Source: a bacterium (GTDB lineage Bacteria > Zixibacteria > MSB-5A5 > GN15 > FEB-12). From it: a stretch of 7,970 nt of DNA. The stretch lies in NCBI GenBank assembly GCA_030668045.1, contig DAOUUR010000086.1, positions 1-7,970 on the forward strand, in the 5' to 3' direction. Below, in pieces: positions 6,973 to 7,970 of this stretch (positions are counted from its first letter, which is position 1; each line of letters begins with the position of its first letter). A model generated the notes under the pieces. The model was not told the DNA's origin. It made no database searches and saw only the letters and a program-made list of their open reading frames with translations. The position numbers were made by a program, and so were the translations under genes.

Positions 6973-7347
6973 ATGAGAAAAACTGAGTTGAAGAAGTATC
7001 GTAAGCTTCTCGAAGCTAAGAAAAAAGAGATGCTTAATGAGATCGGCGAAAAAATGCGTTTACAGGTTTCTACGACGATCAAAGAATCAACCGGCGACCT
7101 TTCATCGTACTCGTTTCACATGGCCGACCAGGGAACCGATGCTATGGAACGCGAAATGGCTTTCATGTTCGCCTCTAAGTCCGGAAGGTTGGTCTATCAC
7201 ATCGATGAAGCCCTCTGGCGGATCGAGGAGGGCACCTTCGGCATCTGCGAAAAATGCGAAAAACAGATTAGTGTCGCTCGTCTGGAAGCTGTACCGCACG
7301 CTCGTATGTGCATCGAGTGTAAGTCAGCCGAAGAGAGAAAAAGGTAG
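6973..7347 (+). CDS. TraR/DksA family C4 zinc-finger protein
   Basis: A 124-residue protein of the DksA/TraR superfamily; members such as DksA bind in the secondary channel of RNA polymerase and modulate initiation with ppGpp. The N-terminal third is a Lys/Glu-rich coiled coil (KTELKKYRKLLEAKKKEML). A tip segment follows, reading MADQGTDAMERE with Asp52, Asp56 and Ala57. The second coiled-coil arm leads into the classic zinc finger: C92-EK-C95 and C113-IE-C116 around ISVARLEAVPHARM, closely matching DksA's 'CESCG..IG..RLEARP.A..CIDC'. The tip does not match the exact DxxDxA of E. coli DksA; the 'aDxGTD/E...ERE' pattern resembles the YteA-like branch, so DksA-like activity is likely but unproven. 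It begins 13 bp after ileS and is followed at once by lspA, so it is almost certainly co-transcribed. Confidence 0.92.
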   Translation: MRKTELKKYRKLLEAKKKEMLNEIGEKMRLQVSTTIKESTGDLSSYSFHMADQGTDAMEREMAFMFASKSGRLVYHIDEALWRIEEGTFGICEKCEKQISVARLEAVPHARMCIECKSAEERKR

Positions 7348-7368
7348 GACGGCCTGAACGACAACTGT

Positions 7369-7896
7369 TTGAAAAACACCGCGTGGCCGATCATCATTAT
7401 CGCACTGGTCGTACTCTCAGATCAGGCGACCAAACTCTGGGCGCTTAGCGCCCTGACCAATCAGCCTCCTGCCGAATTCTTCGGCAACCTTCTCGCCTTT
7501 ACGCTCGTCTTCAATCAAGGCGGCGCTCTCGGCACCAGTTTTGGTTCATCGACATACTACCTTGTCTCCGGTTTGTTGATCCTCGCCTTTCTTCTTTACT
7601 ATCTCTATCACCATCGCCAGTACCCGGTCTATTCATGGCCGCTATCGTTTGTGGCCGGGGGAGCGATCGGGAATCTTATTGACCGGATTCGCTTCGGATA
7701 TGTTGTCGATTTTATTGACGTCGACATCCCCGATATAAATCTCTTCGGTTTCCATCTGGAACGCTGGTGGACATTTAATATAGCCGACGCTGCCATCAGT
7801 TGCTCAATCGTATTTCTAATTATCCACCTGCTCTTTTTCCACAAAAGGCAACCCGCCTCAAACGAAAACACCAGCGACACGTCCGATTCGAACTGA
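7369..7896 (+). CDS. lspA: Lipoprotein signal peptidase (signal peptidase II)
   Basis: Inner-membrane aspartyl peptidase that removes signal peptides from diacylglyceryl-modified prolipoproteins; the target of globomycin. It has 175 residues, with four hydrophobic segments at ~5-23, 63-80, 91-107 and 138-157. Motifs in order: SDQATKLWA (DxxTK, Asp18), VFNQGGALGTSFG (the NxGxAFG block with Leu for Phe), GGAIGNLIDRIRFGYVVDFIDV with catalytic Asp105, and WWTFNIADAAIS with catalytic Asp140. The tail after HKRQ is polar, rich in Ser/Asn/Asp/Thr. The start is uncertain. TTG 7369 has no clear Shine-Dalgarno, while CTG 7354, in frame and five codons earlier, lies 9 nt after AAGG (7341-7344). There is no in-frame ATG near the N-terminus. 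The frame is the same as that of the preceding dksA-like gene, separated only by its TAG stop. The gene ends with TGA directly followed by an in-frame TAG. Confidence 0.95.
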   Translation: MKNTAWPIIIIALVVLSDQATKLWALSALTNQPPAEFFGNLLAFTLVFNQGGALGTSFGSSTYYLVSGLLILAFLLYYLYHHRQYPVYSWPLSFVAGGAIGNLIDRIRFGYVVDFIDVDIPDINLFGFHLERWWTFNIADAAISCSIVFLIIHLLFFHKRQPASNENTSDTSDSN

Positions 7897-7933
7897 TAGC
7901 GACTGACTCTTCTGATCACGGCTGTAGTGCTCC

Positions 7934-7961
7934 TTGACAAACCGATATTTCTGGCTATATT
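7934..7961 (+). promoter_or_regulatory. Near-consensus sigma70-type promoter for a gene right of the window
   Basis: TTGACA (7934-7939, perfect -35) and TATATT (7956-7961, five of six matches to -10) are separated by 16 bp, in the 74-bp tail after lspA. Transcription would start around 7968 and run out of the window. No coding sequence follows inside the window. It is the strongest promoter-like sequence here and suggests that a new, well-expressed transcription unit begins immediately after the ileS-dksA-lspA cluster. Confidence 0.65.
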
Positions 7962-7970
7962 ACCGTGTCA

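Noticed and set aside
1..7970. CRISPR array, insertion sequence, phage or defence system
   Set aside because: No regularly spaced repeats, transposase/integrase motifs, or terminal repeats with target duplications are visible. All sizeable genes are recognisable cellular families.

Overview
This window (roughly half G+C) comes from a bacterium. It reads as ordinary chromosomal housekeeping sequence: no transposase, integrase, phage gene or CRISPR array is visible. The order ileS - dksA/traR-like - lspA, together with a type 2 (eukaryote-like) isoleucyl-tRNA synthetase, fits a Gram-negative lineage, perhaps an uncultivated phylum of the FCB/Zixibacteria kind. That placement is an inference and was not tested by any search.

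Layout. The left edge cuts an extended SDR (dihydroflavonol reductase/HpnA-like epimerase) exactly at its YxxxK catalytic motif. It runs rightwards and converges on a leftward DoxX-family membrane protein, with a small perfect hairpin between the two. DoxX and a rightward GNAT acetyltransferase diverge from a ~200-bp region. That region holds a perfect 8-bp inverted repeat beside the doxX start, a candidate sigma70-type promoter with its own inverted repeat, and a well-initiated 20-codon leader ORF whose stop overlaps the GNAT start (ATGA). Next come a stand-alone oligoendopeptidase F (zinc M3 peptidase) and a ~165-bp spacer. Then follows a tight three-gene unit: ileS, a DksA/TraR C4 zinc-finger protein and lspA (signal peptidase II). 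The window ends in a near-consensus promoter (TTGACA, 16 bp, TATATT) that must drive something to the right.

How the genes fit together. The last three genes look like one operon, linking isoleucine charging, an RNA-polymerase-binding type regulator and lipoprotein maturation. PepF would degrade oligopeptides in the cytoplasm. The SDR, DoxX and GNAT genes have no evident shared pathway.

Most notable point: the class I signature of IleRS, normally HxGH, is here Gly-Ile-His-His (GxHH). This is the swapped motif described in a subset of type 2 IleRS enzymes and associated there with extreme mupirocin resistance. The editing-site residues and a KMSK-type loop are retained. I see no clearly undescribed multi-gene system; the regulatory region between doxX and the GNAT gene is the best place for something new.
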